The notes: a model not told the origin generated them from the letters alone. Shown: positions 48,597 to 56,833, counted from the first letter of the stretch. The stretch is DNA of 64,000 nt from Moraxellaceae bacterium AER2_44_116 (GCA_006546595.1 VIAD01000001.1:213258-277257), one strand, 5' to 3'. Made by a program: numbers and translations.

Positions 48597-51500
48597 AGCA
48601 TTTGTCCTGCCAAATGGCGATGAGCATGATGAATCCGCGTCACAGCCACTAAACAGGCCGCTTGCTCCATTTGACCGCGTGAACGGGTGAAAGTTTGTAA
48701 TAACGGTAACACTAACACGGCAAAATCGGCATCTTCTAAGGCCAAGTCTCGCATGGTCTCTATCATTGCCTGTTTCGCAAGACTAGCGGATAAAGGTCGT
48801 TGGACTGATCCTGATTTTTCTCGTCCCAACCGCGCAGGCGGCAATTCGTAGAGCCAACGCCGTAATAACTGTTGTAACGCTAAGGGTGTTGCGGGTAATT
48901 GCTCGGGACGTTTTGGTAGGCCTGTTCCTTGTTGTTGTTCGATGGTCGCAATTTTGTCTTGTTGGCTTTTACCCATCGTTGCCATCAACGGAATTGTTGG
49001 TTGCCAATGGCGCGTAGTCGCGTGATGGCGATATAACGTCCACAAAATGAGCATCACAGAATAGCGAATTTCACGATCAGGACTTTCAGTGAGCGGAAAC
49101 AACGCATCAGGCTGTTGGAAGGCTTCGTGTTGTTGAATCAGCTCAATCCCCAGCTGTCGCGCATAGGCTTGTTTGGATTCGCACAGGCCATATACCGTCG
49201 TCGCATCCAGTTGATTGGCATCTAAACGGTAATATTTATTACTGCTTTCAGGTGCGTCTAATAAGGCTTTATGCATAAATTCGCGAATATCAACATGACG
49301 AGACTCGCATAAGCTGACTAATTCTGCTGATGTTGGTGACCAACGTACTAACTCCCACTGAGCAACTTCGATTGCAAACTGTCGTAATACCGCATGGGGA
49401 TGATGAAATAACGGTTTAAAGCGTTCAAAGCTTAAAAAAGATGCGGGAATTTCGGCATTAGGGTCAACAGGGCGATCAGTAAGTGCTAAGCAAATATGAG
49501 GATGGTGATAACGTAAATAACGTAAGGCTAATCGATGAGTCGGCGTGTCTGTTTTTTCCGTTGCCATCTGCCATAACACCTGACAGCCTTCAAAAACCTT
49601 GTCTTGTGAAAATTCGCGTGTTCCGCCAACTAACATCTGTAAAAATGCCGTTTCGGAAATAATTTTCATTGCTGCACCTGCGGCAATTAATGACTCCGCT
49701 TTCACTTGTTTGCTGCCTTTGCGACCATTGCCATACAATGGCGAACCGTCATCACCAATAACTAAATAATCCAGTTTATTGGTGACCGCACCGACATTCT
49801 TGCCTTGGGCATCCGTTACTTTTTGCTCTGCTTCCGCACGAGTCATGGTGCTGAGTTTGCCCGTGAATAAAAAGCTCTGTTGTTGTAAATCAACCATCGC
49901 AGACGACGTAGAGCTATCAACTTCAGTATCAATGGTGCCAGTAGGGGCAAAATCGGCAGGTAAAAATGCTTTGATCATCCGCTCAACAGCAAAATCGTGA
50001 TATACCGCTTCTTCACGACAGGCTAGGGTCATTAACCAATCAAAGCCTAGACTGGCAGGAGAGAAACGACGTACATCGGCTAACCATGTCCGTATTTGTT
50101 CCGCTAAGTCATGATTAAAAGGTAGGTCGCGCAGCCATACAGTGTCACCTGCCAAGGCTGAAATTAGCGTATTATTTTCCCAGTCAGGTTGATAGGCCAA
50201 AGCGTGATAGTACGCCATTGGTAAGGTGTTAGTTTTGATATCATCGGCATTTAGCCATTGGATAATCGTTTTTTGACATAATGGATGTAACAGTTGACGT
50301 TGTAAAAAATCGTGACTGAGTGCGGTACAATCAATATTTTTTAGGCAGGATAAGGCAAAATTAGCCACAGCCTGCCAGCGACTTTCTATTGCCAATTGCG
50401 TCAAAATATCCTGAAAATAACTTATGCCTAAGTTATTCAGTGAGTGAAGTTCCAATAGATATTTTTGACAAAATTCAATGCTGTGTTTTGTTCCTGCCAA
50501 TAATCGTTCCCGAAACCACGACGCATCTAATTCACTGCGGCCAAAATGCTTACGTAACACATCAGCGGCGAGGTTATGATGATAGTTTGAGTCAAGTAAT
50601 ATGCCCCATGCCGTTAAACCGATGTCTTGGCGAGGTTCTCGTTCGTTAATGAGCTGTATAGCTAATTGCCTAACGGCTAAGAAGCTATTTTCTGCCAGTC
50701 TTAATAGGCGATCTAAGGGTAAGTCGCGGGCATGCGCTTTAGCATATTCACACGCATATTGTTGTGCTTCTTGTGCCGATGACTCTAATAAATCAACGAC
50801 CATTTGATGCAAGCCCCATGCAGCAAATTGATGCTGTTCAAATTTTGGCGAGTTATTTAACAGCCAAACAATAAAACTATCACGTGCGGTACTCATAACG
50901 GGTACAGCGGCTAACTGAATGATGGCATCGGGCAGAATGTCGCGTAATCTGGCTTTAAAATCTTGTTTTAAGGATTCACAGGCGTATTGACGAACCTTTT
51001 CGGCACGCGCCATGGTTAATAGACGTAATAATGGCTCAGGGTGACGCTGCCATGTGTCATTAAATGCTCGATGTTTGCTGAGTGCCTGAGGGCGGCTAAT
51101 ATAACCAAAGCTGTATCGACTATAACCATTGTTGTGATGATGATAAAAAATATGGTTAGCAATCCATGTATTTTGCCATGTCGTGGTGTCGGGGTAGGCG
51201 GCCAAATAATAGATTGCTGCTTCAGGGTAACAGGCAGGTAAAGACTCACCCAGTTGTCGTAAATAACGCCAACCACGCAAGGCTATATAATTTTTAGTAG
51301 CTAAACTAACCCCATAGAGAGGTTTTTCATAACGTTCACTATCAATACGCGCCGCTATTTCACCCAGTATTTGATAGTCATTATTTTGTTCTGCGGCTTT
51401 ATAAATATGCTTTAACGCTTTCCATAAGCCATAAACCAACGGTAATTGCCGAATTGCGTCAATCAAAACATAACGGGCGTAATAACTGCCATCATCCCAT

Positions 51501-51793
51501 AACAGGGTTAGTAAGAGATGAAGCTTTAGCCGCTCAGGTAAAGGGTAATTGCCTGTATCTTGTTCGAGTCGCTGAATCTGCTCCACACGATAACTGAATT
51601 GAGTGTGGTAGGGTTGTGCGCGAAATTCTTGGCTAAAAATCTTTACCAAAAAACGATCAAAGGTGAGTTCGTCATCTGGAATAGGATGTTCTGGTTTTGA
51701 ATCTGTTTGTTGCGCTAACGTCACCATATAGGTGACTAAAGCGGGGTCTTTGCAATCCCATGCACGTTGAATATCAGAAAAGGAAAGTTGCAT
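48593..51793 (-). CDS. HEAT-like helical protein with internal BRCT domain
   Basis: The 1066-residue protein is the first gene of the retron operon. Most of it is helical, with HEAT-like pairs (VRQLAIQLINEREP, LRQFAIEVAQWELVRW, YARQLGIELIQQHE). Between about residues 630 and 718 is a BRCT domain: QSFLFTGKLSTMTRAEAEQKVTDAQGK, then VTNKLDYLVIGDDG and KAESLIAAGAAMKIISETAFLQML. This is the ligase/RFC1 type of BRCT, which can bind DNA ends and 5' phosphates. AAGGA lies about 9 bases ahead of the ATG. No nuclease motif is visible. A DNA-end or msDNA-sensing role is a reasonable guess, not shown. Confidence 0.78.
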   Translation of the reverse strand: MQLSFSDIQRAWDCKDPALVTYMVTLAQQTDSKPEHPIPDDELTFDRFLVKIFSQEFRAQPYHTQFSYRVEQIQRLEQDTGNYPLPERLKLHLLLTLLWDDGSYYARYVLIDAIRQLPLVYGLWKALKHIYKAAEQNNDYQILGEIAARIDSERYEKPLYGVSLATKNYIALRGWRYLRQLGESLPACYPEAAIYYLAAYPDTTTWQNTWIANHIFYHHHNNGYSRYSFGYISRPQALSKHRAFNDTWQRHPEPLLRLLTMARAEKVRQYACESLKQDFKARLRDILPDAIIQLAAVPVMSTARDSFIVWLLNNSPKFEQHQFAAWGLHQMVVDLLESSAQEAQQYACEYAKAHARDLPLDRLLRLAENSFLAVRQLAIQLINEREPRQDIGLTAWGILLDSNYHHNLAADVLRKHFGRSELDASWFRERLLAGTKHSIEFCQKYLLELHSLNNLGISYFQDILTQLAIESRWQAVANFALSCLKNIDCTALSHDFLQRQLLHPLCQKTIIQWLNADDIKTNTLPMAYYHALAYQPDWENNTLISALAGDTVWLRDLPFNHDLAEQIRTWLADVRRFSPASLGFDWLMTLACREEAVYHDFAVERMIKAFLPADFAPTGTIDTEVDSSTSSAMVDLQQQSFLFTGKLSTMTRAEAEQKVTDAQGKNVGAVTNKLDYLVIGDDGSPLYGNGRKGSKQVKAESLIAAGAAMKIISETAFLQMLVGGTREFSQDKVFEGCQVLWQMATEKTDTPTHRLALRYLRYHHPHICLALTDRPVDPNAEIPASFLSFERFKPLFHHPHAVLRQFAIEVAQWELVRWSPTSAELVSLCESRHVDIREFMHKALLDAPESSNKYYRLDANQLDATTVYGLCESKQAYARQLGIELIQQHEAFQQPDALFPLTESPDREIRYSVMLILWTLYRHHATTRHWQPTIPLMATMGKSQQDKIATIEQQQGTGLPKRPEQLPATPLALQQLLRRWLYELPPARLGREKSGSVQRPLSASLAKQAMIETMRDLALEDADFAVLVLPLLQTFTRSRGQMEQAACLVAVTRIHHAHRHLAGQML

Positions 51794-52014
51794 AGTGTGG
51801 CATCCTTTTTAGCGCAACAGAAGTCTTCCTTTACATCAGCTTTCTTGGAGAAGAATAGCGTATTAAAAATTTCTAGCGCGCCAACATCTTGAAAGTAGAT
51901 AGTTTTATGTTTATTGGGGTGAAAATTAACACAGCACATCAACAGCGTCAATCTACAGATCAATCCACGGTGACACAGCTTGTCGTGGTGTTAAATTGGT
52001 AATATTAAACAACA
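51794..52014. other. Leader between the candidate retron RNA and the first operon gene
   Basis: This AT-rich stretch of 221 bases has no credible reading frame. It contains AGTCTTCCTT at 51822-51831, a direct copy of the outer arm of the candidate retron RNA (52199-52208). On the minus strand this reads AAGGAAGACT, about 30 bases ahead of the gene start. The rest is probably untranslated leader, perhaps with its own promoter. Confidence 0.5.
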
Positions 52015-52041
52015 TAAAGGGGCTTTAAGAAGCCCCTTTAT
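52014..52041 (-). terminator. Hairpin terminator downstream of the candidate retron RNA
   Basis: TAAAGGGGCTT and AAGCCCCTTTA form an 11-bp perfect stem (12 with the flanking A-T pair) around a 4-base loop. On the minus strand TGTTGTTTAAT follows, moderately T-rich; on the plus strand TGATGATGAAAA follows. It would end a short transcript of the element at 52073-52210 while letting some polymerase continue into the operon. Confidence 0.72.
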
Positions 52042-52072
52042 GATGATGAAAAATCTACCTGAATGACCTGGT

Positions 52073-52210
52073 ACATGGAAGACTCACTGACCCGCGCCAC
52101 TAAGTACGTGCCGTAGCAGTAGCGAAATCACGGTTGCGTGATTGTTCCAGCTCGCTACTGCTACGGCACGTACTTAGTGGCAATAGCGGGGCTGAAACAG
52201 TCTTCCTTGT
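52073..52210 (-). ncRNA. Candidate retron msr-msd RNA
   Basis: A nested fold is written plainly in the sequence. The outer arms GGAAGACT (52077-52084) and AGTCTTCC (52199-52206) are complementary, and extend to 12 positions with one mismatch. Inside, CCCGC (52091-52095) pairs with GCGGG (52186-52190). The central part is a 30-bp perfect inverted repeat (52096-52125 with 52152-52181), capped by a 7-bp hairpin AATCACG/CGTGATT (52126-52143). A long perfect stem within an outer a1/a2-like pair is how msd and its flanks look in known retrons. Read on the operon strand, CAGCC, containing the AGC often used for branching, follows the first outer arm within a few bases. The usual msr hairpins are not obvious, so a MITE-like palindrome remains an alternative. 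Confidence 0.6.
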
Positions 52211-52388
52211 GATCAATGTGTAAGCTTAATTCAAAAGCGGCGCATCACCGCCTCAACCCGAAGGTTAACGCTAGAATTTTCATTGGCTTGGATGCTAACA
52301 CAATGAAAAGAAGAAACTCAATAAAAAATATATCAATATAATTGTCAGCGACATGGGGTGTCGTTTCAAATAAATAAGGACTAATATC

Positions 52389-52418
52389 ATGTCAAATAAT
52401 ATATTTACGCACAGTTAA
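52389..52418 (+). CDS. Possible 9-residue leader peptide ahead of the amidase
   Basis: ATG at 52389 opens a frame of nine codons (MSNNIFTHS) ending in TAA at 52416-52418. It has its own AAGGA-type site 7-8 bases upstream. Its stop codon overlaps the TAAGGA ribosome-binding site of the amidase gene, so ribosomes ending here could load onto the amidase start. The coding role is unproven. Confidence 0.3.
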   Translation: MSNNIFTHS

Positions 52419-52427
52419 GGAAAAAAC

Positions 52428-53939
52428 ATGAATGGTTTTAAAGACTACGACAAGTACGATGCTTTGGGTTTGGCTGCATTAGTGAAACGAGGCGAAGTTA
52501 TGCCTGAACAATTGTTAATAGAGGCAATCAATCGCCGCAATGCTGTTAACAGTCAAATTAATGCCGTTATTTACAACATGGACGATTTGGCTTACGACAG
52601 CATTAAAAAGGGCTTACCTCAAGGCGCATTTGCAGGTGTGCCTTTTTTGATTAAAGATTTATTAGCGGCTTATGCGGGTGTACCACTGACCAGTGGGTGC
52701 CGAGCTTTTAAACACTATGTGCCCGATTTTGATAGCGAGATGATAAAACGCTACAAAGCCAGTGGTGTCGTTATTTTTGGTAAGACTAACACGCCTGAGT
52801 TTGGTTTGATGGGGGTGACAGAACCTGTCTTACACGGTATTACGCGTAATCCGTGGAATTTACAACGAACATCGGGAGGCTCAAGCGGTGGTTCGGCAGC
52901 AGCAGTAGCAGCAGGCATTGTGCCGATGGCTTCAGGTGGAGATGGTGGTGGTTCATTACGTATTCCTGCTTCCTGTTGCGGTTTAGTGGGGTTTAAGGCT
53001 ACACGAGGCCGTAATCCACACGGGCCTGCGGTCACTGAGCCGTGGTTTGGTCAAGTACAAGAAGGAGTGATTTCACGTTCAGTACGCGATAGTGCCGCTA
53101 TGCTAGATGCCACTCAGGGGCGCGATGTGGGTTGTTTGTATGATGCTCCTGCGGTTAAAGGTACATTCTTATCTTGTGTCGATAAAGCACCCAAAAAGCT
53201 GAAAATAGCGTACACCTACGAACCCTTACTACGAGACGGCACAATAGACAGTGAATGCCTACAAGGTTTGCAAGCAACGGTGGCGTTATTACGTGATTTA
53301 GGCCATGACGTGGTTGAAGCATCGCCACCATTAGATAAAAAAACTTTAGCAGAAGGCTATTTACTGCGTATTGCCGCTGCTACGGCAGGTGAAGTGTTAG
53401 ATTCAGAACGTATGTTAGGTCGTCGAATGGGGATGGATGACTTTGAAACAGAAACATGGTCATTAGCACGATTGGGTCAATCTTTTAACGCGGGCGATTT
53501 AGATTACGCCAATCGTCAGTTGTATGCTCAAACACGGGTCTTTGAGCAATGGATGCAGCAATATGATGTCTTTTTAACGCCAACATTGGCCGCACCGCCC
53601 GTGACATTTGGTGAGTTTCATTTAAAAGGCATCGAAAAATTATTGTCACCGTTGGCTAAACGTTTGCCATTAGGCCCTTTAGTACATTTTTTACCTGTAT
53701 TGTCACATTTGGCAGCACAAAGTTTTCAATGGGTGGTTTCTACGCCTGTGATGAATATTACGGGGAATCCATCAGTTTCTTTACCCTTACATTGGTCTAA
53801 AGATAATTTACCTGTGGGGATGATGTTTACTGCCCGATATGGTGATGATGCAACATTGTTTAGCTTGGCAGGACAGTTAGAAAAGGCGTTGCCGTGGCTT
53901 TATCGGCGGGCAGGTGTATTTGCGGGGGAGAAGATTTAA
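52428..53939 (+). CDS. Amidase signature family hydrolase
   Basis: The 503-residue enzyme has the complete amidase-signature triad. The catalytic Lys is in GVPFLIKDLLA near residue 76, the cis-Ser in the RTSGGSSGGSAAA stretch near residue 150, and the nucleophile Ser in GDGGGSLRIPAS near residue 175. The N-terminal 40 residues and the tail are typical of free-standing amidases rather than GatA, since no gatB or gatC is nearby. It hydrolyses an amide bond of unknown substrate. AAGGA precedes the ATG by 7 bases. It diverges from the retron operon across the candidate msr-msd region. Confidence 0.9.
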   Translation: MNGFKDYDKYDALGLAALVKRGEVMPEQLLIEAINRRNAVNSQINAVIYNMDDLAYDSIKKGLPQGAFAGVPFLIKDLLAAYAGVPLTSGCRAFKHYVPDFDSEMIKRYKASGVVIFGKTNTPEFGLMGVTEPVLHGITRNPWNLQRTSGGSSGGSAAAVAAGIVPMASGGDGGGSLRIPASCCGLVGFKATRGRNPHGPAVTEPWFGQVQEGVISRSVRDSAAMLDATQGRDVGCLYDAPAVKGTFLSCVDKAPKKLKIAYTYEPLLRDGTIDSECLQGLQATVALLRDLGHDVVEASPPLDKKTLAEGYLLRIAAATAGEVLDSERMLGRRMGMDDFETETWSLARLGQSFNAGDLDYANRQLYAQTRVFEQWMQQYDVFLTPTLAAPPVTFGEFHLKGIEKLLSPLAKRLPLGPLVHFLPVLSHLAAQSFQWVVSTPVMNITGNPSVSLPLHWSKDNLPVGMMFTARYGDDATLFSLAGQLEKALPWLYRRAGVFAGEKI

Positions 53940-53974
53940 TTTCTATCTGGTATGTAAGGGCAAATAATCATTTG

Positions 53975-54027
53975 CCCTTCGACTCCGCTCAGGGAGCGTT
54001 TTTCGGTGGCTGAGCGGAGTCAAAGCC
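53975..54027. repeat. Intergenic inverted repeat, copy 4 (REP-like)
   Basis: CCCTTCGACTCCGCTCAGGG faces GGCTGAGCGGAGTCAAAGCC across a short spacer, between the convergent amidase and DUF3010 genes. It may also serve as a terminator. Confidence 0.8.
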
Positions 54028-54041
54028 AGATCGACGATGTC

Positions 54042-54470
54042 TTAAAACGGATTATTCAAATAAGCAAACGCCGTGATAAACGCCGCTTCTTGAAATTGCT
54101 TGAGTTCTGTTTCTTTAAACGGAATATGCAAAGGATGTGCTTTTAAGCTTTCTTTGCGTTGGCTAGATGACATGAGTCGCAGGTTTAAATCGGGGGATAG
54201 TTGTAATGCAGCTTCTAATTTAAAACCCACCGCACTACCAGCAAACTTACCTCTCATTTCGCGTTGGCGAATAATCACACGGTCAACGTTATAGTCTTGC
54301 ATCAGTTTGACAAACGAAAACTGGAACGCTTTCATTTGCGCGCTGTCATACGAGTCAGCAACAACTAGTCTCTGCACACGGCAGGGAGATACTTCAAATA
54401 AATTGTCAGACAATGATAATATGCAAATAACAGCTTCGTTACCTTGTAATTCAACACCACAGACTTTCAT
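54042..54470 (-). CDS. DUF3010 family protein
   Basis: The 142-residue protein starts MKVCGVELQGNEAVICIL and contains DYNVDRVIIRQREMRGKFAGSAVGFKLEAALQL, the DUF3010 pattern. The fold looks like an RNase H/RuvC-type nucleotide-binding domain, but catalytic residues cannot be assigned with confidence. AGGTGA lies just ahead of the ATG at 54470, which fixes the start 16 codons inside the longest open frame. Function unknown. Confidence 0.8.
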   Translation of the reverse strand: MKVCGVELQGNEAVICILSLSDNLFEVSPCRVQRLVVADSYDSAQMKAFQFSFVKLMQDYNVDRVIIRQREMRGKFAGSAVGFKLEAALQLSPDLNLRLMSSSQRKESLKAHPLHIPFKETELKQFQEAAFITAFAYLNNPF

Positions 54471-54543
54471 GTAATCACCTAATAAAGGGTTTGTAGAGGC
54501 AAGACGAGTCTTGCCCAAGGACTGAATAATAAATAACGCTAGG

Positions 54544-54593
54544 TCTGATTCCGCTCAGGGATCATTTTTCCGTTGGCTGAGCGGAATTGAAGT
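54544..54593. repeat. Intergenic inverted repeat, copy 5 (diverged)
   Basis: GATTCCGCTCAGGGATC and GGCTGAGCGGAATTGAAGTC are diverged arms of the same REP-like element, between DUF3010 and hflD. Compensating changes in both arms (CCGCTCAG with CTGAGCGG, GATTC with GAATT) keep most of the pairing. Confidence 0.7.
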
Positions 54594-54624
54594 CATTTTT
54601 TGAGGCTGCAATGCTCAATAGATG

Positions 54625-55269
54625 CTAAGACCGCTGTTGTGTTTCTTTGATGAGTAGTCGTAACTCCTCAAGAATTTGTCCACGCGTAAATAATAAGTGC
54701 CAACGACGGCCACCTAAACGCTTCCAAAGCCATGCGGCTCGAACACCTGCCAACAAACTGGCGCGAATTTGTTCGGCCATGCCAACTGTTTTTAGTCGTT
54801 GCTCATTTCCTTTCACTTGAATGCGGAATTTGAGTGTGCCAATGGTGTCAACATACGCACCTGCTAAGTTGTTCACTAACCCTTGCGCTAAAATATCATT
54901 ATCAAAATGGGGTAGTTGGCGTTGAGTTTGCTCTAAACGCTGCCGTAACCGTGTTAATAATGACGATGATTTGCTCAGTTGACCTTCAATATGAATCATT
55001 CCAAGGGCATAACGCAGCTTGTCGGCTTGTCGGCCATCAGAACCTGCATCCATTAAACACGCCTCAAGCGTTTTGATGCCTAATTCAAGTGCTTTTGCAT
55101 TACCATAAATCGCTTCAGGATTATCGGTATCAAAGACTAAGGTGCTATCAAGCAATGTTTTGAGCGCGTCTTTATCGGCAACTCCTTTACATGCCAAGCT
55201 TTCCGCCACCGCAGCGGCTTGAAAAATGGCGGCTAAGGCTAAGGTTTTTTGGCGGTTAATATCATTCAT
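54625..55269 (-). CDS. hflD: High-frequency lysogenization protein HflD homologue
   Basis: HflD is a small helical protein that binds the lambda CII activator in E. coli and affects lysogeny; its cellular role is otherwise unclear. The 214-residue product has the typical NRQKTLALAAIFQAAAVAESLA start and a YALGMIHIEGQLSKSSSLLTRL central helix. The C-terminal half carries QVKGNEQRLKTVGMAEQIRASLLAGVRAAWLWKRLGG. Its start overlaps the mnmA stop by four bases, as in E. coli, where purB comes next. Confidence 0.92.
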   Translation of the reverse strand: MNDINRQKTLALAAIFQAAAVAESLACKGVADKDALKTLLDSTLVFDTDNPEAIYGNAKALELGIKTLEACLMDAGSDGRQADKLRYALGMIHIEGQLSKSSSLLTRLRQRLEQTQRQLPHFDNDILAQGLVNNLAGAYVDTIGTLKFRIQVKGNEQRLKTVGMAEQIRASLLAGVRAAWLWKRLGGRRWHLLFTRGQILEELRLLIKETQQRS

Positions 55270-56375
55270 AGGATGCCAACCTTGCTTTCAATGACTCCGC
55301 CACCTAAACAGACCTCACCCAAATAAAAAACCACGGATTGACCTGGTGTGACCGCACGTTGTGGTTGGTCAAAGGTCACACGTAAACCATCACCTTCGAT
55401 TGAGACCACACAGTCTTGGTCAGGTTGGCGATAACGTGTTTTCGCTGTGCAACGTAACGGCATGTCAGGGGGCGTGCCTGTTACCCAATCCATGTTTTGG
55501 GTAAATAAGCTACGGCTCATGAGAAGGGGATGTTCGTGGCCTTGACCAATAATCAATTTCTTATGAGCTAAGTCTTTATCAACGACAAACCACGGGGCTT
55601 CAGCACTGTTTTTTACACCACCAATACCAATACCTTGACGTTGGCCGAAGGTGTAATACATCAAGCCTAAGTGCTCACCAATGACTTTGCCTTCGTCTGT
55701 GACAATTTCGCCCGCTTGAGCAGGTAAATACTGACTCAAAAAGTCGCGAAAACGGCGTTCACCAATAAAACAAATACCTGTTGAGTCTTTTTTCGCGTGA
55801 TTAATAAAACCTTGCTCGGCGGCAATGCGTCGCACTTCAGGCTTAGGTAGCTCACCCACAGGAAATAATGTCCGTGCGATTTGTTTGCCACTCACCGCAT
55901 GTAAAAAATAACTTTGGTCTTTGTTGCCATCCAAGCCCCGAAGTAACTGGGCACAATCTGTATCGTCGCTACGACGGGTGTAATGACCTGTCGCAATAAA
56001 ATCTGCACCCAAAACGACGGCATAGTCCAAAAAGGCTTTAAATTTAATTTCTTTATTGCACAAAATGTCGGGGTTGGGTGTACGTCCTGCTTGGTATTCC
56101 GCCAAAAAGTGTTCAAAGACGCGATCCCAGTATTCGCTGGCAAAGTTAGCGGTATGTAGTTTAATCCCGAGTTTGTCGCAGACGGCTTGAGCATCGGCTA
56201 AGTCTTCTTTCGCCGTACAATAGTCGGTGCCGTCATCTTCTTCCCAATTTTTCATAAACAAGCCTTCAACCTGATAGCCTTGTTGAAGGAGAAGATAAGC
56301 CGACACCGAGGAGTCAACACCGCCAGACATACCGACGATTACTTTTAGCGTAGAAGTAGGGGCAAGATGATTCAT
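55266..56375 (-). CDS. mnmA: tRNA-specific 2-thiouridylase MnmA
   Basis: MnmA makes 2-thiouridine at the wobble position of Lys, Glu and Gln tRNAs, using sulfur relayed by the Tus proteins. The 369-residue enzyme has the PP-loop GMSGGVDSSVSAYLL near the N-terminus, the catalytic Cys of PNPDILCNKEIKF near residue 104 and the second Cys of STGICFIGERRFRDF near residue 201. It overlaps hflD at its end and nudJ at its start by four bases, so the three genes form one operon. Confidence 0.96.
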   Translation of the reverse strand: MNHLAPTSTLKVIVGMSGGVDSSVSAYLLLQQGYQVEGLFMKNWEEDDGTDYCTAKEDLADAQAVCDKLGIKLHTANFASEYWDRVFEHFLAEYQAGRTPNPDILCNKEIKFKAFLDYAVVLGADFIATGHYTRRSDDTDCAQLLRGLDGNKDQSYFLHAVSGKQIARTLFPVGELPKPEVRRIAAEQGFINHAKKDSTGICFIGERRFRDFLSQYLPAQAGEIVTDEGKVIGEHLGLMYYTFGQRQGIGIGGVKNSAEAPWFVVDKDLAHKKLIIGQGHEHPLLMSRSLFTQNMDWVTGTPPDMPLRCTAKTRYRQPDQDCVVSIEGDGLRVTFDQPQRAVTPGQSVVFYLGEVCLGGGVIESKVGIL

Positions 56376-56833
56376 TTAGACGTGGAATGCTCGTAAATGG
56401 CTGATAAAGGAAAGGATTGTCCCTTTTGATAATCTTTAATACATTGGATAACTAAAGGACTACGGGCGCGTTGAGACGCTTCAAGCTCTTCTAAGTTCAT
56501 CCAAACGGCACGTATGATACCCTCATCAAGTGGCCGTTCGTAGTGGTGTAAAGCTTTCGCAATAAAACACACCCGATAATAGGTGATTTCGGGGGTGTGT
56601 TCGGGCGTGTAAGTATAAATGCCTAATAATGACGTAGGCTCTACATCCCAACCCGTTTCTTCTAAGGCTTCACGTTTGGCGGCTTCAATCAGTGTTTCAC
56701 CTTGTTCAACGTGACCCGCAGGTTGGTTATAAACATCGATATGTGAGGCAATCGTTTCTTCTTCAACTAATAAAAAAGTGCCTTCACGTTCAACAATCAC
56801 TGCGACAGTGACATGGGGTTGCCAAGTCATCAT
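56372..56833 (-). CDS. nudJ: Nudix hydrolase, phosphatase NudJ
   Basis: NudJ hydrolyses nucleoside di- and triphosphates and the thiamine precursor HMP-PP. The Nudix box GHVEQGETLIEAAKREALEETGWDV matches G-x5-E-x7-R-E-U-x-E-E-x-G-U exactly. I chose the ATG at 56833 (MMTWQPHVTVA), which has AAGGAG six bases upstream; the frame is open to 56866. The gene order nudJ-mnmA-hflD is the same as in E. coli, which supports the NudJ name over a generic Nudix call. Confidence 0.9.
   Translation of the reverse strand: MMTWQPHVTVAVIVEREGTFLLVEEETIASHIDVYNQPAGHVEQGETLIEAAKREALEETGWDVEPTSLLGIYTYTPEHTPEITYYRVCFIAKALHHYERPLDEGIIRAVWMNLEELEASQRARSPLVIQCIKDYQKGQSFPLSAIYEHSTSK

Noticed and set aside
52073..52210. 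Simple MITE or IS remnant as the explanation of the palindrome
   Set aside because: No target-site duplication or transposase is seen and the core is not repeated in the window, but it is kept as an alternative.
54544..54593. Transcription terminator of the hflD operon only
   Set aside because: The sequence is a diverged copy of the dispersed repeat; a terminator role is possible but not specific.
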